Assembly: GCF_048544455.1 (NCBI RefSeq)
Contig: NC_133538.1
Coordinates: 19,061,969 to 19,125,968, forward strand
Direction: 5' to 3'
Origin: Silene latifolia
Taxonomy: Eukaryota > Streptophyta > Magnoliopsida > Caryophyllales > Caryophyllaceae
DNA: 64,000 bases
A program made the position numbers and the translations under genes. Shown piece after piece: positions 1 to 11,604 of this stretch. Below the pieces are notes generated by a model that saw only the letters and a program-made list of their open reading frames with translations, did not search any database and was not told where the DNA came from. How positions within the stretch are numbered: the stretch's first letter is position 1; each line of letters starts with the position of its first letter.

Positions 1-1747
1 AAACTTGTCCATTCTATTGAAAATTTATGTGCTAAGCATAGTCTTATAATTACTATTAATGATATCAAGGCAGTATATCATATGAAAAATCCTTCTACTG
101 GTCATTTTAATTTGAGAATTAAGTCAAAAATGTCTCCATTAATTACTAACCTGGACTCAGGAGATGATAAAAGTTGGGCGAAGACTTTCCTGTTTATCCG
201 GACTGAGAGCCTGGGGTCAGGCTTTGATTATTTGAGATATCCTCCTTTGGAGAGTGGTAGGTTTCCTGTACTCTTAATTTGCAATTTATATTAAACGAAA
301 TTAGGATATTTAATTTTTACCTGAGCATTTTTTGGTAATATTTGTAGCTGCTGATTGGAACTTCGACCCTCTTGACGAGGATGGTGTTTCAAGGATAGAG
401 GCTTTTCTTTCTATTCCTGAGGAAGAGAGGGCTTGGCCTGCCGGTCTAGGCAGGGATTTATATCCCCGGTATATGAAGACCAAGCTGAGTGTGGTCAAAG
501 TACCCAAAGGCAAGCCTGGCTCCACTGCTCTTTCCTGTATGTCTTCTATATGTCTTTATGTCAATTGTTGTCTTCTTATCGCTTCTCTTCTGATATTTAT
601 GTATATTCTTTATATATTCAGTATTTAGGTCTTCTGCTAGGTTGGCCAGCTTTACTGCAAAAGATTTAAAGGCTGGAGTGGCTAGGATTGCTGAACAGTC
701 CAAGAGCCAGGAGGCTAGTGGGAGTGATAAGACGCTTGACATTTTAGTTTCTGATGTCCAGCCTCCCCAGGATCCACCCAGGCTAGTATCACCGGAGGTT
801 GTTCAGGCTTCCAAAAGGAGGAGGGAAGATGTTATTCCTGAAGAGGAAGGGAGAGAGAAAGAGCCTATTCAAGCTCAACCAATCAGGAGTGTCAGGTAAG
901 TGTCTGCTAGGATGGACGATATGGATGCTGCCCGGGCACAGATAAATGAATTTTCTGCTAGTGTGAGCGGCCAACTTTTATCTGCTAATACCCTTGAGTC
1001 TTCTACTAAAGTGGTTTCTATCTTGTCTTCTCTTGTGACAAAGGCTGCTGAGCTTGCTTCTCAAGCTAAGGAGGTTAGTTGTAAAGGGATATTTTAACTG
1101 TTATGTGTTCTTTGTGTTGCTTTATATTTGGCTGATTGACTTTCTTTTGTTTCTTGTAGGGATTGGATGCCGGGTTGGCTACTGCTTGTCAGCTCTGGTA
1201 TGCCCAGGCTAGGGTTTCTAGCTTGGAGGAGAAATTAGATAAAGTTAATCGTGAGCTGCACACATCCAGGGGTAATGAGGTTGTACTTCAATCTCAGCTG
1301 GGGTCGGCTAGAGAGGCATCCAGGGCTGCTTTGGTTTGTGAGGTGGCTGCAAAAAACGCTGAGAAGGTTGTCAGGCATGAGTTGGAGGCTGTAAGGGAAG
1401 AGCTGAAGACTGTCAAGGAAGAGCTGGCTGCCGAGAAGCAGGCAATGCAGGATCAGCTGAGGAAAAATGAAGAGCTCGGTGCTTAAAATGAGATAGTGGA
1501 GGCGCGGCTTGTTGATGCTGCTCAGTATTTCTTTGGAAAAGGTCGGGTTGATGCTATGAGGGATCCGGAATCTGACCAGGCTAATTGGGATCCGGATCGG
1601 GATGAGACAGCTCTGGACACTCAATATCCTGATTTGGCCAATATGGGTCAAGAAGAAGAAGTGGATTCTCCTCCTTCCAAGGAGAAATCTGGTGATCAGG
1701 AAATAGTGGATGGTTGTGAATCGGTTACAGGCTCGAAGCCTGCTTAG
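1..1747 (+). pseudogene. Additional ORF (aORF) of a Tat-lineage Ty3/gypsy element, C-terminal part
   Basis: Opposite-strand additional gene of a Tat element whose pol lies on the minus strand at 2467-4626. The frame is open from base 1, so the 5' end lies outside the window. Residues around 120-230 (GDDKSWAKTFLFIRTESL) resemble the 'putative gypsy type transposon' family (Transposase_28) and the copy at 55904-56490. The gene looks spliced: acceptor-like TTTGTAG before 352, donor GTATGTC near 537, acceptor TTCAG near 620, donor CAG|GTAAGT near 895, donor GAG|GTTAGT near 1074, acceptor TTCTTGTAG at about 1158. The segment 1163-1486 encodes a long coiled coil (ARVSSLEEKLDKVNREL, VREELKTVKEELAAEK) and 1496-1747 an acidic tail, with an in-frame TAA at 1484. 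Function is unknown. Tat-lineage elements are known for such antisense extra ORFs. The exon model is my inference. Confidence 0.7.
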
Positions 1748-1767
1748 ATTTGTGTTTTTCCTTTTTG

Positions 1768-1870
1768 TTTTGGCCCATCCAGGGGGGATGTTCCTGGAAT
1801 GAATATTTATTAGGTATATTTTGGCCCATCCAGGGGGGATGTTCCTGGTATGGATAATTATTAGGTATGT
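1768..1870. repeat. 51-bp tandem duplication in the Tat spacer
   Basis: The unit beginning TGGCCCATCCAGGGGGGATG at 1771 recurs at 1822, a period of 51 bp with few differences. It lies in the non-coding spacer between the aORF and the end of the integrase. The rest of the spacer (1871-2466) holds degenerate direct repeats of CTGGAGGGCTTATG near 2070-2110 and no gene that I can see. Confidence 0.75.
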
Positions 1871-2466
1871 GGTAAGGCTAGCTTTTTTGGATGAATATTT
1901 TGTTTCGGTTTTGAATAAATATTTGGTCTTTGTTGGTTTCTTTTTGCGTTGATAAGGTACATTTGTAGTGTTGGATGTGTACTGGATCTGGCCAGTTATT
2001 CGACTGGATCGGGCGAGTTTTTTGTGATGGATCTGGCCAGTTCATTGTATTATGGGTGGGGTTGTTGCCTGTCTGGAGGGCTTATGTCCCCTGCCTATCT
2101 GGAGGGCTTATGACCTATCTATGTTATACAAGCCAGGAAAAGATTTTCCAGATTTGTATATTAAATTGAGCTCAATATTTTAAGGCCTGTTTTTGCAACT
2201 GAAAGTTGGGTATCAGTTGGATATCAGTGGGGTGGCCCCCAATCTTTAAGATTTGTTTTAAGTAAAGTGCAGTATGTAAAACAAATATTGAAGATTCTAC
2301 TCGGTAAAAGGAAATATGAGAATATTGACAAGTACTTGGGCACATAATGGAAAGAAATTATATAAGGCATTTATTCATATAATGGCAAGTATCATATATT
2401 CAGTTTCATATCAGGCCAGGCAAGAAATGTTAAGATAAAAATTATACCTGGACAGGGAGATATGTT

Positions 2467-3540
2467 TTATATGTGAAATAGTTTTAAGTGTGCAATATTC
2501 AAAGCTCTTGGGATCATTTCGCCATCCAGGGTTTGTAATCTATAAGCTCCCTGGCCGACTATTGAGTCAATCAGGTAGGGACCTTCCCAGGTTGGGGCCA
2601 ATTTGCCAGCATTCTTCTCTTTTGTGTTTTGAAAGACTTTTCTGAGGACAAGGTCTCCTACCCTGAATACTCTAGCTTTGACGGTCTTGTTGTAGCTTTT
2701 TGCAACTCTTTGCTGATATGCTGCTAATCTAATGCTGGCTGCATCTCTTAGCTCTTCCGTCAAGTCCAGGTTATCCTCCATTAGAGGTATATTGCTTGTT
2801 ATCGTATTCAGGCTGCATCTGGCTGATGGAATGTCGACCTCAGCTGGGATTACTGTTTCACATCCATATACCAAGGAGTAGAGGGTTTGGCCTGTGGATG
2901 TTTTAGGCGTGGTTCTGTCAGCCTAGAGGACCAAGGGGAGCTCTTCAGCCCATCTACCTTTCCTTCTTTCTAGCTTCTTCTTTATGCAACTGATTATTAC
3001 TTTGTTACAAGATTCTGCCTAGCCGTTAGCTTTTGGATATCCTGGTGTAGAGGTTACCAAGTTGATGTTCCATTGAGCACAGAAGGCTGCTATTCTTTTT
3101 CCCACGAATTGCGTACCATTGTCGCATACTATTTCAGAGGGGATGCCATATCTACATATGATGTTGTGTCTGATGAAAGCTATGACATCCTTTTCTTTGA
3201 CTTGCCTGTATGAATCAGCTTCTATCCACTTGGAGAAGTAGTCAGTCATTGCTAGCATATAAACTTTTTGCTCGGGTGCTTGAGGTAGTTTCCCTACTAT
3301 ATCCATGCCCCACTTCATAAATGGCCAGGGTGCGGATATAGAATGTAGTTCCTCAGATGGCTGGTGGATATATGGTCCGTGAATCTGGCAAGCCTCGCAT
3401 TTAGAGCTGAATTCCAGGCAATCGGCCCTTAAAGTGGGCCAATAATATCCTGTTCTGAGTACCTTGCTTGCCAGGCTCCTTCCGCCCTTATGATTTCCAC
3501 AGTATCCTTCATGGATTTCTGATAGTATCTGTTCAGCTTC
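2467..3540 (-). pseudogene. Integrase of minus-strand Tat element
   Basis: Read on the minus strand from about 3540. The zinc-binding H-H-C-C region comes first (IHEGYCGNHKGG, then SKCEACQIHG), then the DDE core (KWGMDIVGKLP holding the first Asp, and VCDNGTQF holding the second). The GYPKANG-x-AES block should carry the catalytic Glu, but is broken by a TAG where a Gln codon is expected near 3020. A GPY-like C-terminal stretch (APTWEGPYLIDSIVGQGAYRL) ends at 2467. It would catalyse strand transfer of the element's cDNA in the nucleus. At least two stops (near 3020 and 2920) make it non-functional. It continues downstream from the RNaseH at 3541-4626. Confidence 0.9.
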
Positions 3541-4626
3541 TTATGGTTCCAGGCATCTGAGGTATGGTCCTGCCTGCGATTTCTTAAAAAGTACGTTGTT
3601 AATAATAGTATATGAAGCATCTTTTATTTTTAGTGCCCTGGCATCTTGCTTATTTAGGGGAAGGATTCCCTGTTGTAGCCAATCGTAGTAAGGTTTTGTC
3701 CAAGAATTGGCAACATATATTGGGAAACTTTCATCTTGCTTATTTATTGCAGGTTCTAATAAATGTACGATGGGTATTTTGTCAAAGTCAAGGGGACTGA
3801 AGTTGGATCCTAGGCCGGCTAAGGCATCGGCCTGGGTATTCAAGTCCCTGGGAATTTGGTCAATATTAAAATTGCGGAATTTTGATTTTAAATTTTGGAC
3901 AACTTCCAAATAAAGCATCATTTTTGAGTCTTTTGCAGTATATATTCCATTTACTTGGTTTGAAATAAGAAGGGAATCAGTACGTACCTTTAGGTTTTGT
4001 ACACCAAGGTCAATACATACCTTTAATCCAGCTATTAGGGCTTCATATTCTGCCTCATTATTGGTAGCTTCAAATGCACAGCTTATAGCTTGTACTATCT
4101 TATCCCCCTGTGGTGATTTTAGTACTACCCCCAGGCCTGTTCCCCTCATGTTGGCTGCACCATCGACAAATAGGGTCCATTCTAGGTCTGTTTGGTCGTT
4201 GGTCAGTCTATTTACTTCATTTATTAGGTCGGGTTCTAGGGCTGGACTAAAATCAGCCACAAAGTCTGCTAGTGCTTGTGACTTAATTGTTGTCCTTGGT
4301 TCAAATGTTATGTTGTATGTGCTTAGCTGGACTGACCATTTGCACATTCGTTCGGACAATTCTGGTTTCCTAAGTACAGCCTTAATAGGAAGATTGGTTC
4401 TGACTATTATCGGGTGGCTTTCAAAGTAAGGTCTTAACTTTGTGCAACTCATAATTAAAGCTAAAACGTATTTTTCAAGTAGGCCATACCTGATTTCTGC
4501 ATCCAATAGACTTTTACTTGCGTAATAAATAGGGTGTTGTTGTTCGTCTGCTTCTTTGACTAGGACTGCACTGACAGCAGTTTCTGTGACTGACAGATAT
4601 ACTGTCAGGGGTTCATCTTTGACTAA
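3541..4626 (-). pseudogene. RT end and RNase H domains of minus-strand Tat element
   Basis: The frame is open on the minus strand from 4626 to 3541. It starts inside the end of reverse transcriptase (VKDEPLTVYLSVT, PIYYASKSL) and has the first RNase H (KCSVQLSTYNITFEPR region) followed by the second, archaeal-type RNase H typical of Tat elements (DLEWTLFVDGAANMRGTG with catalytic Asp, NNEAEYEALIAGL with Glu, VRTDSLLISNQV with Asp, RDLNTQADALAGL with Asp). This tandem RNaseH-aRNH order supports the Tat assignment. Upstream the gene stops abruptly at 4626, with no RT core, protease or gag on this strand. The break falls at the same codon (VKDE) as the 3' break of the plus-strand Tat copy ending near 9590. 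Confidence 0.88.
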
Positions 4627-4659
4627 TTAAATTAAATACGCAATTAATTAATTAATTAA

Positions 4660-4736
4660 ATAAATAAAAACCTGCCTTAAGCTATTCGAAATCCCACCAA
4701 ACCCGGTCACTCTACCACCTTGCGCCACCTCACCAT
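4660..4736 (-). repeat. Possible tRNA-derived SINE head
   Basis: On the minus strand, reading from 4736, there is a box-A-like TGGCGCAAGGTGG followed about 30 bp later by a box-B-like GATTTCGAATAGC (consensus GGTTCRANNCC, degenerate). This is the order and spacing of a Pol III promoter of a plant tRNA-related SINE. It is followed by a T-rich stretch. The remnant is short and abuts the LTR starting at 4737. It could be chance similarity. Confidence 0.35.
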
Positions 4737-4858
4737 TGTAATACCCCGTATTTTATTACCTTGGTCAATGGCTAGTCAACGGTAAATGGGTAAGTATATT
4801 TTATAAAATTCTATTATATTGCATTTATGTGAGTTATGTATGAGACGGAATAATAAAG
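4737..4858 (+). mobile_element. LTR-B (plus strand) 5' piece of a split solo LTR
   Basis: The piece begins TGTAATACCCCGTATTTTA, the start seen again (mutated to CG) in the minus-strand LTR-B' at 45995. It is followed by GAGTTATGTxxGAxACGGAATAATAAA, matching about 45900-45920 on the other strand. The same LTR continues at 9627-9860, 11364-11604 and 54340-54797, ending GGTGTTACA. The outer flanks (ACCAT at left, CATCC at right) do not match as a target duplication, so the insertion history is not fully resolved. No gag-pol lies between a matching LTR pair, so this looks like a solo LTR of a Tekay/Del-like element. Confidence 0.65.
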
Positions 4859-4867
4859 TAATAATAA

Positions 4868-5239
4868 GGGTTAATTGATAAACAGTACCAATATAAGGAT
4901 CATTTTTCATAATCAGTACCAACAAAATCAATAATTAGTAATTAATACCAAAATATTAACTTTTTTTCTACGATAGGTACTAAGTCGCCTGAAAATCTAA
5001 TCTCAACATACTTGAAAAAGTCCAAAAAGCCATCATTCAAGTACAAATCTCTACTCACCCACTTCCAAAATCTCTCTCTAAGATGAAAACACCTTTATAG
5101 TAGGAAAAAATGAGAGTAAGAAGGCGACTTGGTACCTATCGTAGAAAAAAGTTAATATTTTGGTACTGATTACTAATTATTGATTATGTTCGTATTGATT
5201 ATGAAAAAGATAAAGTTGGTAGTGTTTATCAATTTTCCC
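4868..5239. mobile_element. 372-bp MITE with long terminal inverted repeats
   Basis: The ends are GGGTTAATTGATAAACAGTACCAA at left and the imperfect inverse ending GTTTATCAATTTTCCC at right. The inverted similarity runs for about 120 bp on each side (AACTTTTTTCTACGATAGGTAC versus its complement near 5140). A 9-bp duplication TAATAATAA flanks both ends (4859-4867 and 5240-5248), although it is low-complexity. A 9-bp duplication fits a Mutator-type MITE. It has no coding capacity. It sits inside LTR-B. Confidence 0.8.
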
Positions 5240-5651
<412 letters not shown>

Positions 5652-6323
5652 TGTTAGGCCCAAATTAGCCTGGTCTGATTGTAACCTAGCCTGGCCTTCA
5701 TAGGCTGGTTGGGGCAACCAAAGTCCGGGCAAGTACAGTTATTATTTGACAGGAGAAGAACACCAGAGGATAAATAAGCTGTTAAGGTCCCGGAAGAAAA
5801 GCCTAATAATGATATTAAAGTAGCTTGATGGTACTCTCCAGCAAGACGGCTGATCAGCAAGCAAGCAAGACAGTTATACACATGCCCTATTATCATGGAA
5901 GACCTAGTCCAACTCTAAGAATATTATGTTTCCACGTACCAGATCATGCAAAGGAATATAAGCCGAAGTTTGTTGAAGAAGACTGGGTCAAGCGGATAAA
6001 TAGGAAATGTGCCCTATTTTCTAGCTAACAACTGAAAACGGTCAAGAAGAACGTTGGGTGGCATCCAACGTTAATTTTTGAAGAGTATAAATAGCATTAT
6101 TTAACATTTGTAAAGGATACACATTATTCTCATTATTCACTACTGAATACTCATACTTACATACAAGATTTGTAATCGGTTTATCAAAGAAATACAATAA
6201 CACTACCTATATTCAATCTCCATCTATAATTCTTCTATAATCTTATCCCTAATTTGCAGAACTAGATACCCTAATTACTTTATAATCAAGCCGGATCCTT
6301 TCAGGGAAAGTCCTGCTAAAACA
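5652..6323 (+). repeat. 5' LTR of truncated Tat element
   Basis: 672 bp, beginning TGTTAGGCCCAAATTAGCC and ending CTGCTAAAACA, just before the primer-binding site. The same TGTTAGGCCCAAA start occurs on the minus strand at 55609. A TATA box, TATAAATA at 6086-6093, lies about 240 bp before the LTR end. It marks the likely Pol II promoter, with transcription starting roughly 30 bp downstream. Confidence 0.85.
6086..6093 (+). promoter_or_regulatory. TATA box of Tat LTR
   Basis: TATAAATA preceded by GAAGAG in the LTR, with the U3/R boundary expected about 30 bp downstream. No other core element is evident. Confidence 0.6.
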
Positions 6324-6324
6324 A

Positions 6325-6342
6325 TTGGCGCCCACCGTGGGG
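6325..6342 (+). promoter_or_regulatory. Primer-binding site of Tat element
   Basis: TTGGCGCCCACCGTGGGG directly after the LTR end. It is the TGGCGCC-type site usual for Tat/Athila elements, complementary to a tRNA 3' end. It primes minus-strand cDNA synthesis. Confidence 0.85.
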
Positions 6343-6404
6343 CATCTAGTTCATTAATAAAAAAATTCCTTTTACCATTCTTCATTTAATATTCACATAC
6401 AAAA

Positions 6405-7806
6405 ATGGTAGAACTCACCCCTGAACAACAATTGGCGGCTGCCTTGGCTAAAATCAAAGAGTTGGAGACAATTCAAGAAAAGGAAGCCCAAGCAGAAGCT
6501 GAAATCAGTAGACTGAAGGAATTTGAGTCTAACCTGAAGAAGAAATTGGAAAATCAGGCTTCAGGCTCCAAGACCAGATTCGAACCAGGAACCCCATTCT
6601 CATCCATTAACAAAAACATTGACTTTTCCAATTTTGGAACTCCATAGAATGATACCCCATCCGGCACTCAAATCATCCCCAATGACGAAACAAACAAAAC
6701 TGAAGCAGCAATAATGATGGCTATGCTACAGGAAATTCAAAAACTCCACAACAAAATAGAAAATATACTTGGTGTGCCAGACCCTGTGGCTGAAGTAGAA
6801 GTTGACAGCTTCGCTGATTCACCCTTTGCAGATGAGATTGCAAAAATTGATCTCCCCAAGAAATTTACCGTCCCATCCATGAGAACTTATGATGGAACGT
6901 CTGATTCACAAAATCACGTTGCCATATTCAAACAAAGATGTTGGCTGCCTCAATACCCAGTGAACTCAGGCAGGTCTGCATGTGTAAAGGCTTTGGTACA
7001 ACCCTGACCGGAGCAGCATTACAATGGTTCATTAATCTCCCAAATGGAAGTATCAAGAATTTTGCAGAATTGGTCAATGCCTTCAATCAACAATTCATGC
7101 GAAAGCAAAGAGACATGGCCAAGAGACCTAGTAACTGTTCAGGGGTAAAGCAACTTCTGAAGAATCTCTCAAAGAATTCCTGGCAAGATTTGTCAAAGAG
7201 AAGGTAGCCATTCCCAGTGTGTGACGAAGAAATGTAAGAAGCCTTCAGTAAGGAGTCCTGCTTGACAGCGACATCTATGCAGACTTAACCAAAACAGCCT
7301 GCCCAACCTTTGCCACTGTTCAGTCCATCGCCTTGGAACATGTCAGATTGGAGGAAGATCTCAAATTCAGAACAAATTCGTCCGGAGGAAAGCAAGGCTA
7401 TGGACACACTAACAGGAAAAGCTCCTACCAGAAAGGAGGCAATCCCGGATCGCACCCTATTCCGGCCCGAACGATCCAAGTCAACATGGCACAAGAACAC
7501 AAAGGTAACCTTTCTAGCCTACCAAATATTCCTGAATATAACTTCTCTATAAATACTGCAGGATTAATCAAACGCCTGGAGAGCTTGGGGGACACGGCCA
7601 GATGGCCCAAAAAATCCGACAACCCCAGGAAAGATCCAACAAGATGGTGTGACTTCCACAAGGACATAGGGCACACCACAGAAGAATGCATCCAACTCAG
7701 GAAACAAGTAGCATACCTCCTAAAGAAAGGTTATCTGAAGGACTTAATCCAGCAGCCAAAGAACAAAGATGAAGGACAAAACAAGAGAGATTCAGGGAAC
7801 GGCTGA
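6405..7806 (+). pseudogene. gag of truncated Tat element
   Basis: Starts at ATG 6405 (MVELTPEQQLAAALAKIKELE) with a coiled-coil N-terminus. The capsid region follows (PKKFTVPSMRTYDGTSDSQNHVAIFKQR, LTGAALQWFINLPNGSIKNF), then a polar region and a C-terminal CDFHKDIGHTTEEC zinc-knuckle-like motif near 7650-7690. Stops at 6645 and frameshifts near 6990 and 7200 break it. It would form the capsid of the virus-like particle. Identification rests on position after the PBS and these family-typical blocks. Confidence 0.8.
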
Positions 7807-8480
7807 GATCCTCCTCCTCCTCCCCCCATCTATGAAGTCAAGTTCATAAATGGAGGATTAGAAATCTGTGGTCTAACCAGCTCGGCTGCCAAAAGAATAT
7901 CCAGGGAGTCTAGACTTCAGCCCCTTCTTAGATCTAAGTCATTGGCTGCTATTACTTTTGATGACTCAGACTTGCAGGGAATATCGATCGCACCATGACA
8001 AACTTGGTAATTACCATGCAAATTGGCACACTAAGGTGTCAAGAATTCGATAGATGGGGGCGATTCAATAAATTTGGTGATGCTTGACGTCCTCAAAGCT
8101 ATGAAGATAGATGAAGAGAAGATCATCAAGAAATCCAGCGTCTGGTTGGGTTCGGTGGAGAAACAAAGAACACCCAGGAGAAATTAGCCTGCCAACCTAT
8201 GTGGAAGGCGTGGCTTCATATGAAAGATTCGGGGTAATGGATTGCCTATCCTCATACAATGTAATCCTGGGCAGACCATGGATCCACAACGTCAAAGCAA
8301 TCCCATCAACATACCATCAATGTGTGAAAATACCAACCGAATGGGGGATAACCACCATCAGGGGAGAACAAAGGACGGCTCAGGAATGCTACACCCAGGC
8401 TTTGAAACCCTCAAAGTCAGGTAACTCCCTTGCATAGCAATTAAAGTCACCTGTCAGGAAAGAATATATTGCACAATCAC
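7807..8480 (+). pseudogene. Protease region of truncated Tat element
   Basis: Between gag and RT the frames are heavily broken. A protease-like block IDGGDSINLVMLDVL (about 8050-8095) sits where the aspartic-protease active site is expected, with the DxG context partly altered. The block LSSYNVILGRPWIHNVKAIPS (about 8245-8310) is the downstream conserved protease segment. Several stops intervene (7804, about 7996, 8437). Confidence 0.65.
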
Positions 8481-8482
8481 AG

Positions 8483-9590
8483 ATGGAAACAGGAGAGGTC
8501 ATTCTAGACCCAGAATTCCCTGACACGAAGGTACTTTTAGGGTCAGATGCACGAGACTCGGTAAGACCCAATCTGGTCAGCTTTCTCAAAACTAAAATGT
8601 CCTGTTTTGCTTGGTCACATTTTGATATGACTGGTATAGATGCTTATATTATAACTCATAAGTTAAATATTGACAAATCCTTTAAGCATGTACAGCAAAA
8701 AAGAAGAAAATTTGCTGCAGAGAGGCATGAAATCATCAACCAAGAAGTTGACAAGCTATTGGACATGGGAATGATCAGGGAAGTAATGTACCCTGACTGG
8801 CTTGCAAATGTAGTAGTCGTCTAAAAGAAAAACGGCAAATGGAGAGTCTGTGTAGACTACACCGACCTAAACAAGGCCTGCCCCAAAGATCCATTTCCCC
8901 TGCCACACATAGATGCAATGGTGTATGCCACTACATGCCATGAGATGTTAACATTCATGGATGCCTCCAGTGGATTCAACCAAATAAAGATGCACCCTGC
9001 AGATCAGGAAAGTACAGCTTTCATCACTGAAAGAGGAATATACTGTTATACTGCTATGCCCTTTGGATTAAAGAATGCAGGTGCAACCTATCAAAAGTTA
9101 GTCAACATGATGTTCAAAGATCAAATTGGAGATACCATGGAAGTCTACATAGACGACATGGTAGTCAAGTCAAAAAAAGGCAGAAGACCACGTCAAAGAC
9201 CTGGAAGTACGTAGCCTTCCAAATACTGGAGAAATTCAATATGAAGCTCAATCCACAGAAGTGCCATTTTGGAGTCTCAGCAGGCAAGTTCCTGGGCTAT
9301 ATGGTGACAAAAAGAGGGATAGAAGCCAGCCCCGAGCAGATCAAAGCCATCCTGGAGCTGGAACCACCTAAGACAGTCAAAGACATACAAAAGCTGACAG
9401 GGAGGATAGCAGCCCTGAACAGATTCATTTCAAGATCATCAGAAAGGTGCAAATCATTCTATAATCTGCTAAGGAAAAACAAGGACTTTCAATGGACCCC
9501 TGATCATCAGGCTGCCTTTGAAGATCTGAAAACATACATATCCTCTCCTCCCTTGTTGGCAAAACCAGTCAAAGATGAAAACATATATAT
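8483..9590 (+). pseudogene. Reverse transcriptase of truncated Tat element
   Basis: RT blocks appear in order: VDKLLDMGMIREVMYPDWLANVVVV, then a TAA at 8822, KWRVCVDYTDLNKACPKDPFPLP, FMDASSGFNQIKMHPADQ, MPFGLKNAGATYQ, and the catalytic YIDDMVVK (about 9145-9165). A frameshift near 9180-9240 is followed by the thumb and connection region (FLGYMVTKRGIEASPEQ, FQWTPDHQAAFEDLK). It ends at VKDE, about 9570-9584, where similarity to Tat pol stops. The active-site YxDD is intact but the gene is broken. Confidence 0.88.
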
Positions 9591-9626
9591 ACTTTCTGTG
9601 ACTGACAGATATACCTGTCAGGTTTT

Positions 9627-9860
9627 TATTTAATTGTTTAGCGGGATTGTTAAAAGGTAGGTTAATCCTACTCAGTTTTAATATATTTGAGTGGTCATAT
9701 GAGTCGTGTTTTAGTGGTCAATGCATTATAACATGGTATTGGTTAAGACGAGTTGATGAGTCGGTAATTGGCATCTCATGTGGTATCTTGTATTATTGTG
9801 TTTGTCTTGTACATTGGAGGATATGGTGGATTATGTTGGATACTTGTTGTTGTGGAGACG
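9627..9860 (+). mobile_element. LTR-B (plus strand) internal piece
   Basis: It matches the minus-strand LTR-B' (about 24820-25050, inverted). Examples are GCTAAAAGGTAGGTT against GTTAAAAGGTAGGTT, and GATGAGTCGGTAATTGGCAT in both. It therefore belongs to the LTR that starts at 4737 and resumes at 11364. About 1 kb of LTR between the 4737-4858 piece and this one is missing. Confidence 0.7.
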
Positions 9861-11363
9861 TGTAACACCCCTATTTATTCAGGAGCCTTTAGCTAGACAT
9901 TCCCAAATAAATAAGACTGTTACCATCTCGGTTTCCCGAGGTAGTGAATAACAAAGTCCAACTCACCAAAGTACTTTAAATTAAAACTTTAATGAATACA
10001 TATGTATTACAAATTAATCAACTAAAACTTAATATAAAATAATTTACAACTCGCAGCGGAAATAAATAAAGTGATCTCATAATCTACGTGGTCTAGACTT
10101 CTAGGTAGATTGGCCAAGTCCTCACGCATCCCATAGCTCCCAAGTCAGCTAATCTTTAGTACCTGTCAAATTTGCTCCCCATTATAGTTCACCACAAGTG
10201 TTCACGAATACACTGTCAACCACGAGGTTCACTAGGAATAGCTAAATAACAACAACAAATGAATACAAGACAATATCAAATGCAAATGCAATGCATGCTC
10301 ATGATCAATCCTCCGACGCTCCCGTTCATCCCGCCAATCCCTAGCCGGGGTAATCTCAATAACATCCCAGAGACAAGTCCTGCAGAACCAGCCTGGGAAA
10401 ACCAATACAAGTGCTCATGATATGATATGCAAACAATATATTTACCATCCCAGATATGAGGCTGGGGAAACCAAATCAATATAAGCATCTCAGTCACGAG
10501 CTGAGGTAGTCATTAAACGATTAATTTCAATATAGTCATCTCAATCCAACAATCCAACAATCATAATTCATCCAACACAATTCAATGAAACAATCATATA
10601 ACATTATCCAAGTAATCAATAAAGTAATTGAGTAGCTATCCTACCTGTATAGCAAAGCGGCTCAACAAAATCCAAATAGCAAAGCACACGAATCCAAGCA
10701 ACAAAACCCGTCTCACAAAAGCGTGACCAATTAATCTTCAAATGAAGAAAAGATGAACAAGCTCCTTGTCTCTCTAGTCTCATTATCTCTCTCTATATAT
10801 ATATTTTGTGTTTTGTGAAAGTGAATAAAACTTGTGGTTTGCTATTGTATATATAGTAGTAAGGTAGTATCGTTTTAGGAAAGTTTATAAGTCGTAAGAT
10901 ATAATAAATTATAATAAAATATTTATGGCAGGTAAAATAAATAAATAATATTAATAATCATAATAATCATAATCATAATCATAATGGGGTATAATATGAT
11001 ATTATTAGGAATACTATAATAAGGTGCGAAATTATGAAACTAATTAGCGCGTAACATCACTCAGCGAGTTCAGCTTGCGCACTGATTTTCAAACAGCTGT
11101 CATTTCTTTGTTACTTATCGGAATCAAGCTTGTGACCATGCGTTGGAAAGCTAAGATAATAAGCTTTCACCTCCAATTTGAATCACTCTCATAGAAGCTG
11201 TAAAATTCTAGATATTCCCGTTTCAAATTACCCCTAAAACAAGTGATCATATTTCCGTAATTGGCACATTTGTGCAAGCTTCCTATTAACCTTTCATAGT
11301 CTACCTTGTACTTTAGACACACACACAAAGGTCATATAACCATAAAATATGAGGGGTATTAAA
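9861..11363 (-). mobile_element. Solo LTR-C (Tekay/Del-like), 1.5 kb
   Basis: Flanked by a 5-bp target duplication AGACG (9856-9860 and 11364-11368). On the plus strand it opens TGTAACACCCCTATTTATTC and ends GGGGTATTAAA, so on the minus strand it is an LTR ending GGGTGTTACA. Its minus-strand 3' portion is clearly homologous to the end of LTR-D (53590-53984). Examples are the inverse of GAGATGGTAACA, and TTCACGAATACACxGTCAACCACGAGGTT at about 10200-10230. A TATA-rich minus-strand promoter candidate lies near 10845. It carries no coding content. It was probably left by LTR-LTR recombination. Confidence 0.85.
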
Positions 11364-11604
11364 AGACGTGAGGCGGTTGGGAGACCGTCTCATGCTCGGG
11401 TCGCCTCTTGGAGCTTCCTCCTCTAAGAGAGATGTGCACATTAATGGCTTGAGTTATGGAGGGACTCGTGTGGTTGAGACACGACATCTAACAGGGGATC
11501 CGGTTGACTTCCAGACCCAGTACGTCTGGGCGTGTCCCGGTACCTGTTTGTGTGGTGAGGTGTCGTGGGCGTGTCCCTTGCACCGGTTGTTGTGGATACG
11601 TCTG
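11364..11604 (+). mobile_element. LTR-B (plus strand) piece before the composite element
   Basis: Continues LTR-B after the solo LTR-C. It is the inverse counterpart of 24600-24870 in LTR-B'. The shared blocks ATGCTCGGGTCGCCTCTTGG, GATGTGCACATTA and GGGCGTGTCCCGGTACCTG occur in the same order. It ends with GTCTG, the target site of the next insertion. Confidence 0.8.

Larger units (their letters stand above)
5652..9626 (+). mobile_element. Truncated plus-strand Tat-lineage LTR retrotransposon
   Basis: It has a 5' LTR (5652-6323), a primer-binding site, gag, protease and reverse transcriptase, all degraded. It is cut off within pol at the codon block VKDE (about 9570-9584). RNaseH, integrase, aORF and 3' LTR are absent here. 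The missing 3' half corresponds in content to the minus-strand Tat piece at 1-4626, which begins at the same codon. The last 28 bases (9597-9623) repeat a sequence of that other piece. It lies in the (TAA)n tract inside LTR-B. Confidence 0.85.
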
